A stretch of DNA of 32,269 nucleotides from Saccoglossus kowalevskii (lineage: Eukaryota; Hemichordata; Enteropneusta; Harrimaniidae), in the NCBI RefSeq assembly GCF_000003605.2, contig NW_003145293.1, positions 53,031 through 85,299 on the forward strand, in the 5' to 3' direction. The notes under the pieces are model-generated. The model did not search any database and had not been told where the DNA came from. It saw only the letters and a program-made list of their open reading frames with translations. Of this stretch, positions 1 through 10,606 are shown in pieces (positions within the stretch are counted from its first letter, which is position 1; every line of letters begins with the position of its first letter). Position numbers and translations under genes: made by a program.

Positions 1-577
1 AATAGTATATGTAACATACATGTGTAGTAGTATATTCATTAAAATTAACATTAACCATTAAATTTAAGGCTGCTAGCTTGTAGAAACATACACTTCGCCA
101 CTCAAGTCGTTTACAACGGACCTTACTTTATTTACCATTCTGCATATCACATTTATTAAAAACAATAACCACCTTTATTAATACTAAACCGACGCGCACT
201 ATTTGTACATTTAAAATGCAAAATACACTCAACTATACATAAAAAAAAACAATTCATTGACAAAACATTTAGCCACAAGTTGGAAACACGTTCATTCAGT
301 TTATGCATCGAGAATAGTATATGTGCATTTAACTACGCTTTTTTTATTTATGTCAGTTCTTCAAGACTTCTTTTGCTTTAATTCTCACCGATTGGCATTT
401 ACCATTAGAATAATTCCGTTTTCTCATTTCCCAGGATTGATGTTCGACATTACATACAGCTACAATGTTTCATTTCTGGTTGCTGGTGGAAGTCTAATAT
501 TATCAGGAAGTATAATAAGTGTTAAACTAATCTATGAAAGATGCAAAGCAAGAAGACACAGAAATAATATTGTTTAG
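1..577 (+). repeat. Left copy of a tandem duplication (intron 3 plus last exon); partner at 9019-9619
   Basis: Bases 1-577 align nearly end to end with 9019-9619 at an offset of about 9.02 kb. They share the opening AATAGTATATGTAACATACA, the middle of the intron (for example a run ending in GCATATCACATTTATTA against GCGCATCACATTTATAA) and the final exon. Small indels are scattered through the non-coding part. Retained intron homology points to duplication of a genomic block, not retroposition. Confidence 0.85.
435..577 (+). CDS. Gene 1: terminal coding exon of an SLC16-like transporter (partial gene)
   Basis: Last exon of a monocarboxylate-transporter-like membrane protein whose earlier exons lie left of the window. 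A pyrimidine-rich tract ending in CCAG (431-434) precedes the exon. It enters in phase 1 and stops at TAG 575-577, giving 46 complete residues after the split Gly codon. The segment LMFDITYSYNVSFLVAGG... is the start of the last transmembrane helix, followed by a short basic cytoplasmic tail (YERCKARRHRNN). It aligns closely with the terminal exon of gene 2 (9456-9619) and more distantly with those of genes 3 and 4. The upstream 434 bases are intron and are also homologous to intron 3 of gene 2, so the in-frame ATG at 257 is not a real start. A possible poly(A) signal AATAAA lies at 941-946. The family assignment comes from its paralogues rather than from this exon alone. Confidence 0.82.
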
Positions 578-1280
578 ACATGTACTACCGTGGCAGAGAT
601 TCAAACACAAGATTTAACTGCACTTTTATCGCTATTGAAGATGTTCTATTGTGACGTAACTCTCGCCCATCATGCATTCATTTTCTGTTACATACATATC
701 CAAAATAATTTGTTTTACATTCTTTTTTGTTGAAAATGTTGTATCTTGGATACATGTACATAACAGTTTCACAATCGGGTTGAAGATGGCTGGCATTGGC
801 CATTCTACTAAATATCTTTCACATATGTTCCGTTTTCATTGACATTAAGCATATGTGTCATAGATGAATACATTACTGTTGATTGCTGGTCATCTGGCTT
901 GCAATGAATTATTTTATGATTTGATCAAAGACGAGATTGTAATAAATGTTCTTAATCAAAAACATAAAAATAATAAAAACAGTTAATGAAAAAATAATGT
1001 GCATAGATCATATAATATAACATGAGTGAGTCTTATCGTAAAGAAATTAATTCTTTTCCTCATAGCATATCGTACAACATATTATGACTGTGGGTGTGTG
1101 TAAACTTTAACTGACACTGATATATATATCTCCAAAGATACAATGTATGTTAACCACACGTTGATGTTATGTTTCGTTCCCATTAAATTTTACCATGAAA
1201 ACATTGTTAGAAAGAGTGTCATTTGGTAACACCATAATAATTAAGTTGACACACGCTTATGATACTGCACTTAAGTTTGG
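578..1280 (+). repeat. 3' flank of gene 1, copy A of a locally duplicated block
   Basis: The sequence after the gene 1 stop (ACATGTACTACCGTGG, then GATTCAAACACAAGATT and TTCTATTGTGACGT) recurs at 1388-2330 and downstream of gene 2 at 9597-9900. Later landmarks shared with 1388-2330 are ATACATGTACAT-ACAGTTTC, TTTGATCAAAGA and TGTTAGAAAGAGTG. Copy A lacks roughly 300 bases that the copy at 1388 retains. It contains a possible poly(A) signal at 941-946 and no credible ORF. Confidence 0.75.
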
Positions 1281-1387
1281 ATACAAAAAATACGCAAATA
1301 TGTGAAATATTAATCTATTATTCACTCTCGAGTACTGATCACACACAATAATTTTCATAACATTCAGAAACAAATTACCTGGAAGAC

Positions 1388-2330
1388 ACAGAAATACATA
1401 TAAGAGATGTATTACCGGGGAAAAGATTCAAACACAAGATTGAAATACACTTTTATTACAATTAAAGATGTTCTATTGTGACGTCACTCACGTGCAATAT
1501 GCATTCAATTTATGTTAATTTCTGTGCCTTTAATAAACTGTTTTGTGTAAACAAGCTTCGAAGCATGACAGTATATTGGGGTCAATGTATGGATGTTTTT
1601 TTATTTTGTGATATGCCGCCGATGCATATTGTTCACAGATGTGATGGTTAGTGGAAAAGTAAATTTGGTACTTACATTAAACATGTGAGGATGTCCAAGA
1701 CTATTGTTTACAATCGAATCAAAGATGGAAGACTAGTAGCCATATTTGTCTGTTAGTATTTTCGTCATGTTTTTCAGGTTTTTTGTTCAAATTTGATACA
1801 TATAGTTTATTGGGAATTATTTTGCAATTAGCTATATTGTTTTTTTAAATGTATTGTTGACATCCCCAAATTATACATGTACATGAATGACAGTTTCAAA
1901 ATCTGGCAGCCATATTTTTAATACCACCATGTCTTTTTCACTCATGTTCAATTTCTATTGATATTTGGCGTACGTGTCATAAAAAAATTCACGACTAATC
2001 ATTTGATCGACTGCCATATGGCTTGTCATATTTTTGTTTTATATAATTTGATCAAAGATAGTGTTCAGTCTCGTTGTTACATGCATCATAATACATGCAT
2101 ATGCTTATTTGTAGAAATATCATGCACAAATTGTATTAAATCTTCATAATCAAAATAATAAAACAAAAATAAAAAAATGTACATAGATTGTTACACGTGC
2201 TTATTTGACCTACGCTTCGTTCTCATTAAATTGTGTCTCAATCTCCTGTCATGAAACACTGTTAGAAAGAGTGCCATTTTTAAATAACATAACAAATTAA
2301 GGTTACACACGCCTTTGATACTGACTTCAC
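1388..2330 (+). repeat. Copy B of the duplicated 3' flank, not attached to an exon
   Basis: Starts within sequence matching the end of the transporter last exon (AGACACAGAAATAC, then ATGTATTACCGGGG). It continues through GATTCAAACACAAGATTG, TTCTATTGTGACGTCACTC, GGGTCAATGTATG and GTGATGGTTAGTGG, all of which also occur after gene 2 (9597-9870). It then runs through the same landmarks as 660-1280. No upstream exon homology was found before 1388, so one duplication breakpoint falls inside the last exon. The ORF at 1958-2149 lies in this block and shows no protein similarity. Confidence 0.7.
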
Positions 2331-5300
2331 ACAAGAAATTCATTAAAAAAAACATATCCAATTCCGATCGACATATTATGCATCTAGTAACACTTGTCTA
2401 TAACACTTCCGTTTGTGTTTAGATAAAAGACAACAGACTTGCAGCTATCTTGTTCTTTCAACATATTACTTTAAATCTTCGACTTGAATAATATTTCATC
2501 TAATTGCAACGGTACTGTGTCATTAACATTCCTTGTTTAATTAAATTAACAAATCGGCTGCTGAAAGCCTCCACGGGATGACAAATATATAGAAAAAAGC
2601 ATCAATAGTTCTAATTCGAGAGACTAGGAACATCCGGGACTTTTGTTGTGGTTTACCATTTCGCATACCCCCGTATTTCTACTGGTACCTAAAAACAACA
2701 ATATTGGGAGTACATAGTGGCAGCAGACACCATTTCACCATATCAAAGCCTACCAGACCAAAACTCAACCACATCCAAATTAACCTGTAAGTTACCTTTC
2801 CCATACATTCTTCTCATTATTTAGAGAGTTGTTTTGGTCGAAGAGATGAAGTAGCCTAGAAAAACAGTTTTGTACAACATGGCATTGCATGTCTGACACC
2901 ACAGTCTGTTCGTTCGATTTCTCTGTGATATTCATAGATACCATATAATGTGCTTGCGTGGTACTGTGACAAAACCGGTCAAACACTGGTGATTACAATG
3001 GCGAATTTATAGTAGAAAATAACAAAAACGCTGAGAAAATATCACCGAACTGTCTGTTGAGTAACTGTGTATACAATTTGTCGATTAGCATGTGTTTTAT
3101 GGCATTATGTAATAATAATGTTAATGAATACTATACAGTGATCGTGATTTCAAAAATGTTGTGCCATTGTGTGGAACCGTTTTTTACTATGAGGATTGAT
3201 ACGTGTCAATTCGTGTCAAGCTGTGCATGGACTAGTCACGTTTGAGCTTCATGCAAACGCACATCTGAATGTGTTATGCCCATTATTACTTATGGTAGTT
3301 TGATCTTAATATCATCTCTCACTTTTACATTACCCATAGAAGGTACTAACTGAAGGAGTCACGACGCATCTCAAATGGCCACTTAAGCCTCTTAACTGGC
3401 CTATTTCCTTTTGTTTCAATAAGGATTATTGTCTAGCTTATCTTTGATGTCGATGATAGTTTTCGATTGCTTACACAAGTCACGTATTAGCGGAATATGA
3501 TATAATCTCACCGATTTTTAACGTGACCATAAAATATATGCGCATTATGATACTAAGGTCATTACATATGCGCACTCCATTTGTTTAGATGTGAAAAGTC
3601 AAAATACGCATTTCACAACCGGGAATTCAACAGATAAACGTTTGATTTCATATGCTTTCATTATTAGAAATTGTAACAAGCACAAAATTTCCAGCGTGTA
3701 CAACAAAAATCCTTAAGGACTCCTAAAAATATTATCGAAGAAAAAGTGTCTAGCCATGCCCTTCTTTCGGTACTATCTTTTCTGGTTGTGTTCGCCGATG
3801 CCCGGTGGTCGAAAATTGCAAACAGTTTCGGGCGTCAAACCAACGCGCTGACGATGGTACCATTAAATAGTGCAATCGTTATTGTCACATGCAATCATTG
3901 ATTGCGTCTCATCACCATTACAAATACAAAAAGATTTACGATAGTTCATCAGTTCTTCTTCAATCGATGTTATATCTGCCAATTTTTCATTCCAATTCGC
4001 CAAGATTTCCGGAAACAACAACATTCCAACTATACGTCATTTTCAATCTTGTGCATGCGCAGTTCGCCTATTACTACCGAACATGCTCCGAATATTACCG
4101 AATGCTTTGTGAACAAATATTGACAAACCTCCGTTAGAAACGTCCGAGCATTACCTGACACTTACTCACACAAAATTCGTCTCTTGACTTCTTTACGGCG
4201 TCGACTAGTCTAGATTACTTCACAACACGATATAAAGTTGTTGTCTACAATGTGTGAAGTTCATCTTCTGAAGTGAAGCTGAATCGGGTAGATTCCCTTG
4301 GTGACCAAGATTTCCATGGTCTTTCAGTCTGCATTCTCCAAGGTATGTCTGATTACTACGGTCTGCTGTTGCTGCTACTACTCTGGCACCAATCGACTCC
4401 ATTTTCAATAAGATCCTAGTTTGGGTTATATATTTATTTCATTTTTTAAAATATGTATATAATTATTTATAAATTTTAATATTTTATTATTTGCGAGAAA
4501 TTGTTTGTGTTTGTAATAAAGAAATCGATGCTAAAAATAAATCAAAGATTACAAAAAACATTTTTTTTATTTCCAGCACAAATACTATACTGTCGCTGAA
4601 AGTTGAAAAAAGCATATATTCATTATGAATACATGTGGATTCAGCGTTGATTAAAATATTGATGATTTGGATTTACCATTTATTCCTTGTCATTTAGATA
4701 ATAGTGCACCAATAGTAATATTGTAACGCGTTCATGGTGGGGTATGTTTTGCCATTAGCCGTACACCCAGTAACAAAACTGATACTTAACACCGTGAATA
4801 CCAATTTTGAATTACTGATGATTAAAAGAGACTATGTTGATCGGATTCAAAGTGATTGACATTGTATGTCATTCTAGTGCAACATTGCGGGTAGGACTTG
4901 GTAGATCAGATATGTCATATATATTGGGATACATAGGCATTTGCATTTGTTTCGTAATCTAATGCATAAATGGAAGCCATTTTTGTGGTGAAATTGAATA
5001 AAAATCATGCCTTTCTGCCGATCTCATTTACATCGCATCCTATTACACACATGTATTTGCATTTCTTTAGAGAGTAAATTTTAGAAGACATATAAATATA
5101 AATATACATGACTTTGATTGGAAACAAAATGTAATTTTAACGAATGATATTCTTCTCAATACCTCTGACAATAACTTGGATTGAATAATTCATATGACAC
5201 ATCATGTTGCATATCCACACTTGTGTTCATTTAACGATCCAATCAAGATGGTCGACCGAGGGTTACTTAGTGCCACAAATGAATATCCTGCTTTTATGAA

Positions 5301-6684
5301 AATGAAAAAAACTTCTTTTAAAACAATGATCATCATTGGACCTGTCAATAATATGCTGTTGTATGATTATACAATATACAATAATTTTAAAATGACTAAT
5401 TCGTAACAAAGAAGGGAGAGAGGCCATACTTCTTTTCTAAAGACAGGGGTTCATACATCATACATACATCATAGCTATTATAATGTGTGCATTGACCAAA
5501 TGAACAAGTGGACAGAAGATTTATACTGAATATATTTTGCGTAAGTTGTACTCACACTGGCCGTTCATTCTGTATTTAGCTACAGTGATTCATCTAGGTT
5601 TATGATTTCTTGTTTTCAAATCAGTGACATGGGAAATTTTTGTTTAATGTAAGATGTGTACAGATAATTATTTTTTTTGGGATAGTATTAAGCATTGCAC
5701 ACAACTCTGATCTAAGAATTCGACTAAATAATAAAAATCATGGTAACGGGTTTCTAGTTATTTTGAAAATAACATTCGTATTTTAGAGCATGGGACATGT
5801 CAACCATATGAAACTTCATTCACAGTTGCACAGTTCATACAATGATGCATAATGATATCAGAGTAAATACCTTATTTATCCAAGTGTCTTCTGAATTAAG
5901 AAACACCGCTTAAAATAGGCTAAAGCGGTTATGAGAGATTGCCACAATAACAAATTATGATAGATTCAGTGATTGGACCTAATGTCCACTAGAGGCCCGA
6001 GTGTATTCCATGAGTTGAAACAATCCCTACAATGCAGCAAAAACATATCATTAGACGAAGAATTATTACATGTTGTATAAGACCTCAAAATGTTTCCCCT
6101 TCTGCATATTGCCATTGGTTAACAAATGTATTGCACTTTGCAAAATATGTAAATTAGTTAAATACATTTGAAAAACAATTTATTGTGCAATATTGACGAT
6201 TCGTTGAATATATGTGGATTTTAATAGTATAACCAGTAGACCACATAAGTTTGATTTGAATCGATTCAAGTCAAAGTCGGTCTGTTAGTATTTTTTTTCT
6301 TTTAAAAATATGTTTATGTATCTGATTTCAATTTAGACGCAATATAGGATACAAATCTATGTATTTTCTTGGAATAACGGACATCCCGACGTTGATTTTT
6401 AATCTTCAATGAAATCATTACCATTAAATTACGTCCTTCTGACAATTTGAAAAACCATTCAATGCCTTGTGAATATTGATTATGTTCACATAATCTATTC
6501 ACTGCTTCATCACTTGACAAACATGGGTACACATAGGTTTATTTAAGTGGCGCACTTATGCATTGATATAACTATTTAATACTATAATTCCACAAAACCA
6601 AAAATTAACACACACATACATACATACAATTACATTTTTGTATCACTTCTGCATCTCCTGTTGTTTACATTGTATCTTGAACAG
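2331..6684. other. AT-rich intergenic stretch, no recognised gene
   Basis: Both strands carry only short ORFs (up to 82 codons) with no recognisable domain, signal or membrane pattern. The - strand ORF 6314-6532 (72 codons, charged, ending in SKLKSD) looks somewhat protein-like but has no visible splice context or paralogue. The part just before 6684 is pyrimidine-rich and ends in an acceptor-like AG, so some of this stretch may be a 5' UTR intron of gene 2. I see no tRNA, rRNA or transposon ends here. Confidence 0.5.
6683..6684 (+). promoter_or_regulatory. Probable 3' splice site in the gene 2 5' UTR
   Basis: A pyrimidine-rich run (CTGCATCTCCTGTTGTTTAC) followed by CTTGAACAG places an acceptor 10 nt before the gene 2 ATG at 6695. 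Gene 4 has an equivalent acceptor 15 nt before its ATG, which suggests an ancestral non-coding first exon. The upstream donor was not located. Confidence 0.5.
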
Positions 6685-6694
6685 GGAAACTACA

Positions 6695-9619
6695 ATGAAT
6701 GCTGAAGGAAAACACACTGGACGTTATGGCCTAGTTATCGTAATTAGCAGTCATTTCACGCAAATGTTAAATGATGGAGCGTCGTTGAGCGTGTTCCTAG
6801 TTGCATTTTTGGCATACTTCGATATACATACAGGAACTACAGCTGGTATAATATCATGTCGCGAAGCTATGGCCATCATTCCTGGTAATTGTAAACCATT
6901 GTTGTACCTGCATTGTTATTAATGTTTTTTTCATCGACAATCTGCATTATTCAATAGCCCCACATTCAAACTAATATAAATATACTCACTTTTTATTCCG
7001 CCAAGCTCCATTTATTGGCGTTTTGAGTAAGAAATATGGAAGCAAACCATTGGTTCTATTGGGAGGACTGCTTTGCAGTATTGGTCTGTTTGCTAGTTCG
7101 TTTGTAAATAACTTGGCGTTGTTGTATTTAACTTTTGGTGTGATGGAAGGTAAGTATATCTGTAGCAAGGGTGTCAAGTAACACAGGATGTGTAAAAGTG
7201 TTAAACTATAACTATAACTATGAATTGATATATTTGTCTAGAGTATTTTTGAAATTGACATAAAAATAGACATCTAAATGTAAAAAAATAGCCAATTAAT
7301 CGATGACTTATCAAACAATTATACATAATATATATAATGACAAGAATCTATTTATATATATATTATTTTAAAAGATTCCTCTCAATGTTAAATAGCGTCA
7401 TCACTCAACAATAATTGGAATGAGTGTTTGGTCAAAAGTTCGAAGACACCGCCATATCAAATATTGATTTGAACTATGCCATTTCAAGCTGCAGGGTGTC
7501 TAAACAATGACTCAACCAATAGTAAACACATCTTCCACCGACCACAAAAATTGTAGCCATAATTGAACAACCAAGAAAGTAACGAATATCACGCTGCATC
7601 CTGGAAACAACGAGATAGCACAATACAACCAGTCATTACAAACATGACATCGCCCATCCCTCCCAATACACCCTACGTCATTAATGGTTCCTATACTCAT
7701 TTGCATCTATGTACAACAAGCTTAGCCAATAGATTCACCTGACTCATCAAACTTTTGACCAACCACTCCTTCTAATTATTGTGTGTAATTATTGACTAAT
7801 GAGAGGAATTTTTCAAAAAAATGAAACAGACTCATGACTTATGACACAAACTGCACCCCATAGTTACTAGCTCAGGTGGGAAGTAATAAGTAAATTTTAA
7901 AATTACATTCAATATGACAGACTTCATGATTGATTTAAAACGTTATAAAAGTCAAATCGGCGCATACGCAAAGTATAGGAACTATTCTTAAAAACAAACT
8001 TCAATAAATAGACCTTTATATGCAATTCAATTTCTGATGTGCTGATATGTTTCTGTTTTCAGGTCTTGGTAATAGTCTAATATTTGGGCCAAGCATTGTG
8101 ATTGTTGGACAGTATATAAAAAAGCGACATGCACTTGCTAACGGGATAAGTTATGCTGGAGCTGCTCTCGGGATGATTGTTTTTCCCCTATATATCAACT
8201 TTTGATTGAGAAATATGGCTGGAGAGGAGCACTCATGATTGTATCCGCTATAAACATGAATACTATTGTCTGTGGAATGTTGATGAGATCACCACCAAAA
8301 GTTGATAACATGGGTCCTAACAATGAAGGCTCCATATCTGAAAACGTACATATCGAGACTGACAACATGTGTTCACAACAAAAACAATTACCAATCATTT
8401 CACAGAATCGAAAACTAGGAACTTTCATAAAGCAATCACAATTTTACAATGTGCTCGGCTTGAACCTCTTCTACCAAAACACAACTTTTTGCGTGCTGTG
8501 CATATCAGTGATTTTCATGGGGATTGGACATCTATTAAGTCTTGTCCATTATGTAAACAACGCCGTTTTTATGGGTATTCCGAAAATGAATGCATCAATA
8601 TTGATGTCTATGATCGGCATTAGTTCTCTTGTTGGAAGATGTACACATGGATTTTTTGCGAATTTAAGATATTTTTCTCCTATGTCAATTTATGTGTTCA
8701 GCACAATAGTGGCAGGAACTGTGTTGATGCTTCTTCCACTCACGAAAGGAAACTATTATTATATGGCAATTATCAGCTTATTGTTTGGATTATGCAATGG
8801 AACTTACTTTCCCCTTGCTGCTGTATGTTTGAAACAAGCCGTGGGTGTCGATAGTTTTCCAAAAGCCTTTGGCTGGTTTCTGTTATGTCTTGGTAGTGGA
8901 ACAATTTTTGGTCCTTATCTTGGAGGTATGTGTAAAATAATTTAATTCTTACAGGTCGTGTGTTTTTCAACATATTTCTATAACATTTACTGATAGACAT
9001 GTGTTACCACAACAATACAATAGTATATGTAACATACAAGTGCAGTTGTACCTTCACCTAAGATATAGGAAAATAAACTTTACAAACTTTTGATAATTCG
9101 ACAATATTAGTTATAAAAAAAGGGCCGTTGGCTATTGGCCAATAACAGTAAATGCTGCGAGCAACTAGAAACATAGACTGAAATGATTTAGAACGGAGAC
9201 CACGTTATATACCATTGTGCGCATCACATTTATAACAAAAAAGCAATAAGCACGTTTATCAATCCTTAACCAGGCACAGTATGTGTATATTTAAAATACA
9301 GAATGCATACAACAATGCATTAAAAAGCCTGACAAAAAGTTTAGCGACAAGTTTATGCACCAGAAAAAATCTACATGTTATATTTATGTCAGTCCTGTCA
9401 GTTGACAATTGTCATCATAATATATTTTTTTTAATTCTGTTTCCTCATTTCCCAGGTTTGATTTTCGACATTACCTACAATTATGATGTTGCATTTCTGG
9501 TTGCGGGTGGATGTCTATTATCATCAGGGAGTATCTTGGGCGTTAAACTATTTTATGAAAGAATTAAAGCAAGAAGAAACACAAATAATACATATAGGAC
9601 ATGTACTACCATGAAGTGA
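6695..9619 (+). CDS. Gene 2: SLC16-like (monocarboxylate-transporter-like) MFS protein, frameshifted in exon 3
   Basis: Four coding exons: 6695-6884 (start MNAEGKHTGRYG, TM1), 7006-7149 (APFIGVLSKKYGSKP, the family's FGxRP-type motif), 8063-8925 (TM4 to TM11) and 9456-9619 (TM12, stop TGA). All three introns are GT-AG and phase 1. Exon 3 carries GPSIVIVGQY..KRHALANG, YGWRGALMI, a polar central loop and VGRCTHGFF, as expected of SLC16 carriers, which move small carboxylates or related solutes across membranes. Exon 3 is 863 nt, one base short of phase. Protein homology to gene 4 breaks at CCCC 8185-8188 (F-P-P-x-Y-Q), so one C appears lost. Otherwise the model would be 453 residues, a normal family length. 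The usual acidic-Gly-Gly/Ser-Trp-type signature before TM1 is absent. A possible poly(A) signal lies at 9936-9941. The frameshift could be a homopolymer sequencing error or a true null allele. Substrate is not inferable. Confidence 0.88.
7366..7817. mobile_element. MITE-like element with terminal inverted repeats, in intron 2 of gene 2
   Basis: The ends are inverted copies of each other over about 75 bp. The left end reads AAAGATTCCTCTCA ... CAATAATTGGAATGAGTG ... TTGGTCAAAAGTT. The reverse complement of the right end reads AAAATTCCTCTCA ... CAATAATTAGAAGGAGTG ... TTGGTCAAAAGTT. The interior (about 300 bp) has no transposase-like ORF; the ORF at 7512-7706 is not credible as a protein. A second, inverted and partly truncated copy lies at 12495-12833. 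A clear target-site duplication was not identified. Confidence 0.75.
9019..9619 (+). repeat. Right copy of the tandem duplication (intron 3 plus last exon of gene 2)
   Basis: Homologous to 1-577 across intron and exon. The right copy carries additional short insertions in the intron, including a segment around 9119-9150. The stop codon has moved: the in-frame TAG of gene 1 is out of frame here after a small indel, so gene 2 gains several residues before TGA 9617-9619. Confidence 0.85.
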
Positions 9620-10513
9620 TTCAAACACAAGATTGAGCTACAATTTATCACAGTTGGAGATAATCTATTGTGACGTCACGCTCGGGCAATACTTATCAAA
9701 TTTCTGCTCATTTCACTACGTTCAATGATATGTCATGTGTAATCAAGTTGAGAATGCTTTGATGAATGGAAACATTAGGGTCAATGTATGAATGATTTGT
9801 TACACTGTGACATGCTCATAGAATGTTCTCAGGTGTGATGTTTGGTGGTAAATACTTTGTCAGCTCTCTTACATTATGCACGTTAAGATACATATCCGGT
9901 TTACAATTAGCAAGCAAACAGAAACGTTTGGATTCAATAAAATATATACCAACAGCCAGAACAATTATTTCAATTTAATAACCGCAAACCGCAACCGCAA
10001 CTGTCTCATCAGACGTACATGCTTATCAGTTTCTCATATGTCGCAACATCCAATTTTGAACTTTCCTCTACTTTTGATTGAAACGTCGCCTTCAAGTAAA
10101 TGTTGTCTCATGACATTTACCACAATTGAATCAAAACTGAACTAAAAAAAGTTCCATTTCTAAATCGACATTATACCAAAATATACTGCATGCACTGATG
10201 TTGAATTAAAACGTAGTATAACTATACATTACTAAAAACAAGTCCAATGGTTTTTCAATTACAGCCTAAATATATTTATATGAAAAATTGATAATAATAA
10301 TCTGGGCACATTTTAAGTGGGAAACAGGCGATAGCGTTCGTTAAGGATACTTTTCCGAAAAACAAATACTCATTCTATGTATTTCAAACAATATGAATAT
10401 TCTTTGTATACGATACGCTATAAGTACGCACGGTTGTCGCAATATAATACTTTGTTCATGATTGACCGAGGAATTATCTGTAAATCGTTATTCAGCATTC
10501 TCCATGCATGCCT
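9620..10513. other. Convergent intergenic region between genes 2 and 3
   Basis: The first part (to about 9900) is the third copy of the duplicated 3' flank, sharing GATTCAAACACAAGATTGA, CTATTGTGACGTCAC and GGGTCAATGTATGAATG with 1430-1590. AATAAA at 9936-9941 is a candidate poly(A) signal for gene 2. The ORF at 9876-10145 shows no domain. The right part is AT-rich and presumably includes the 3' UTR of gene 3. Confidence 0.5.
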
Positions 10514-10606
10514 CTATGAGTAATCATTGTCCATACCCTGGCTTTCTGAAACTGGAATGACCTGGTACTCCGTCTCCCGTTCAGAAGTGTTCTTCAACTT
10601 CCATTT
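10514..10606 (-). other. Open frame continuing after the gene 3 TAG, homologous to the gene 4 tail
   Basis: Directly after TAG 10609-10607 the same frame stays open for 30 codons (KWKLKNTSERETEYQVIPVS and onward) to TAG 10516-10514. It aligns with the cytoplasmic tail of gene 4 (KWKSKKIYEQETKCQDIPVS). This indicates a recent nonsense change, an allele, or less likely read-through. Confidence 0.7.

Noticed and set aside
257-434. ATG-started extension of the gene 1 last exon
   Set aside because: This part is intron: it ends in a good acceptor, and the aligned intron of gene 2 does not preserve the protein sequence.
2690-2730. GTGGCAGCAGACACC as a primer-binding site of an LTR element
   Set aside because: Only weak resemblance, with no flanking LTR or gag frame.
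4220-4408. 62-codon - strand ORF with transposon-like feel
   Set aside because: No motif could be named, and no terminal repeats or partner copy were seen.
7512-7706. Small protein encoded inside the MITE-like element
   Set aside because: The frame is not kept in the second copy and the ORF overlaps only the non-coding interior.
8180-8200. A TA-dinucleotide insertion in TATATA as the cause of the gene 2 frameshift
   Set aside because: It would also restore the frame but would leave the protein one residue short against gene 4. Loss of one C gives a gap-free alignment.
8369-9000. ORFs at 8369-8623, 8639-8854 and 8773-9000
   Set aside because: They overlap gene 2 exon 3 in other frames or on the other strand and have no homology of their own.
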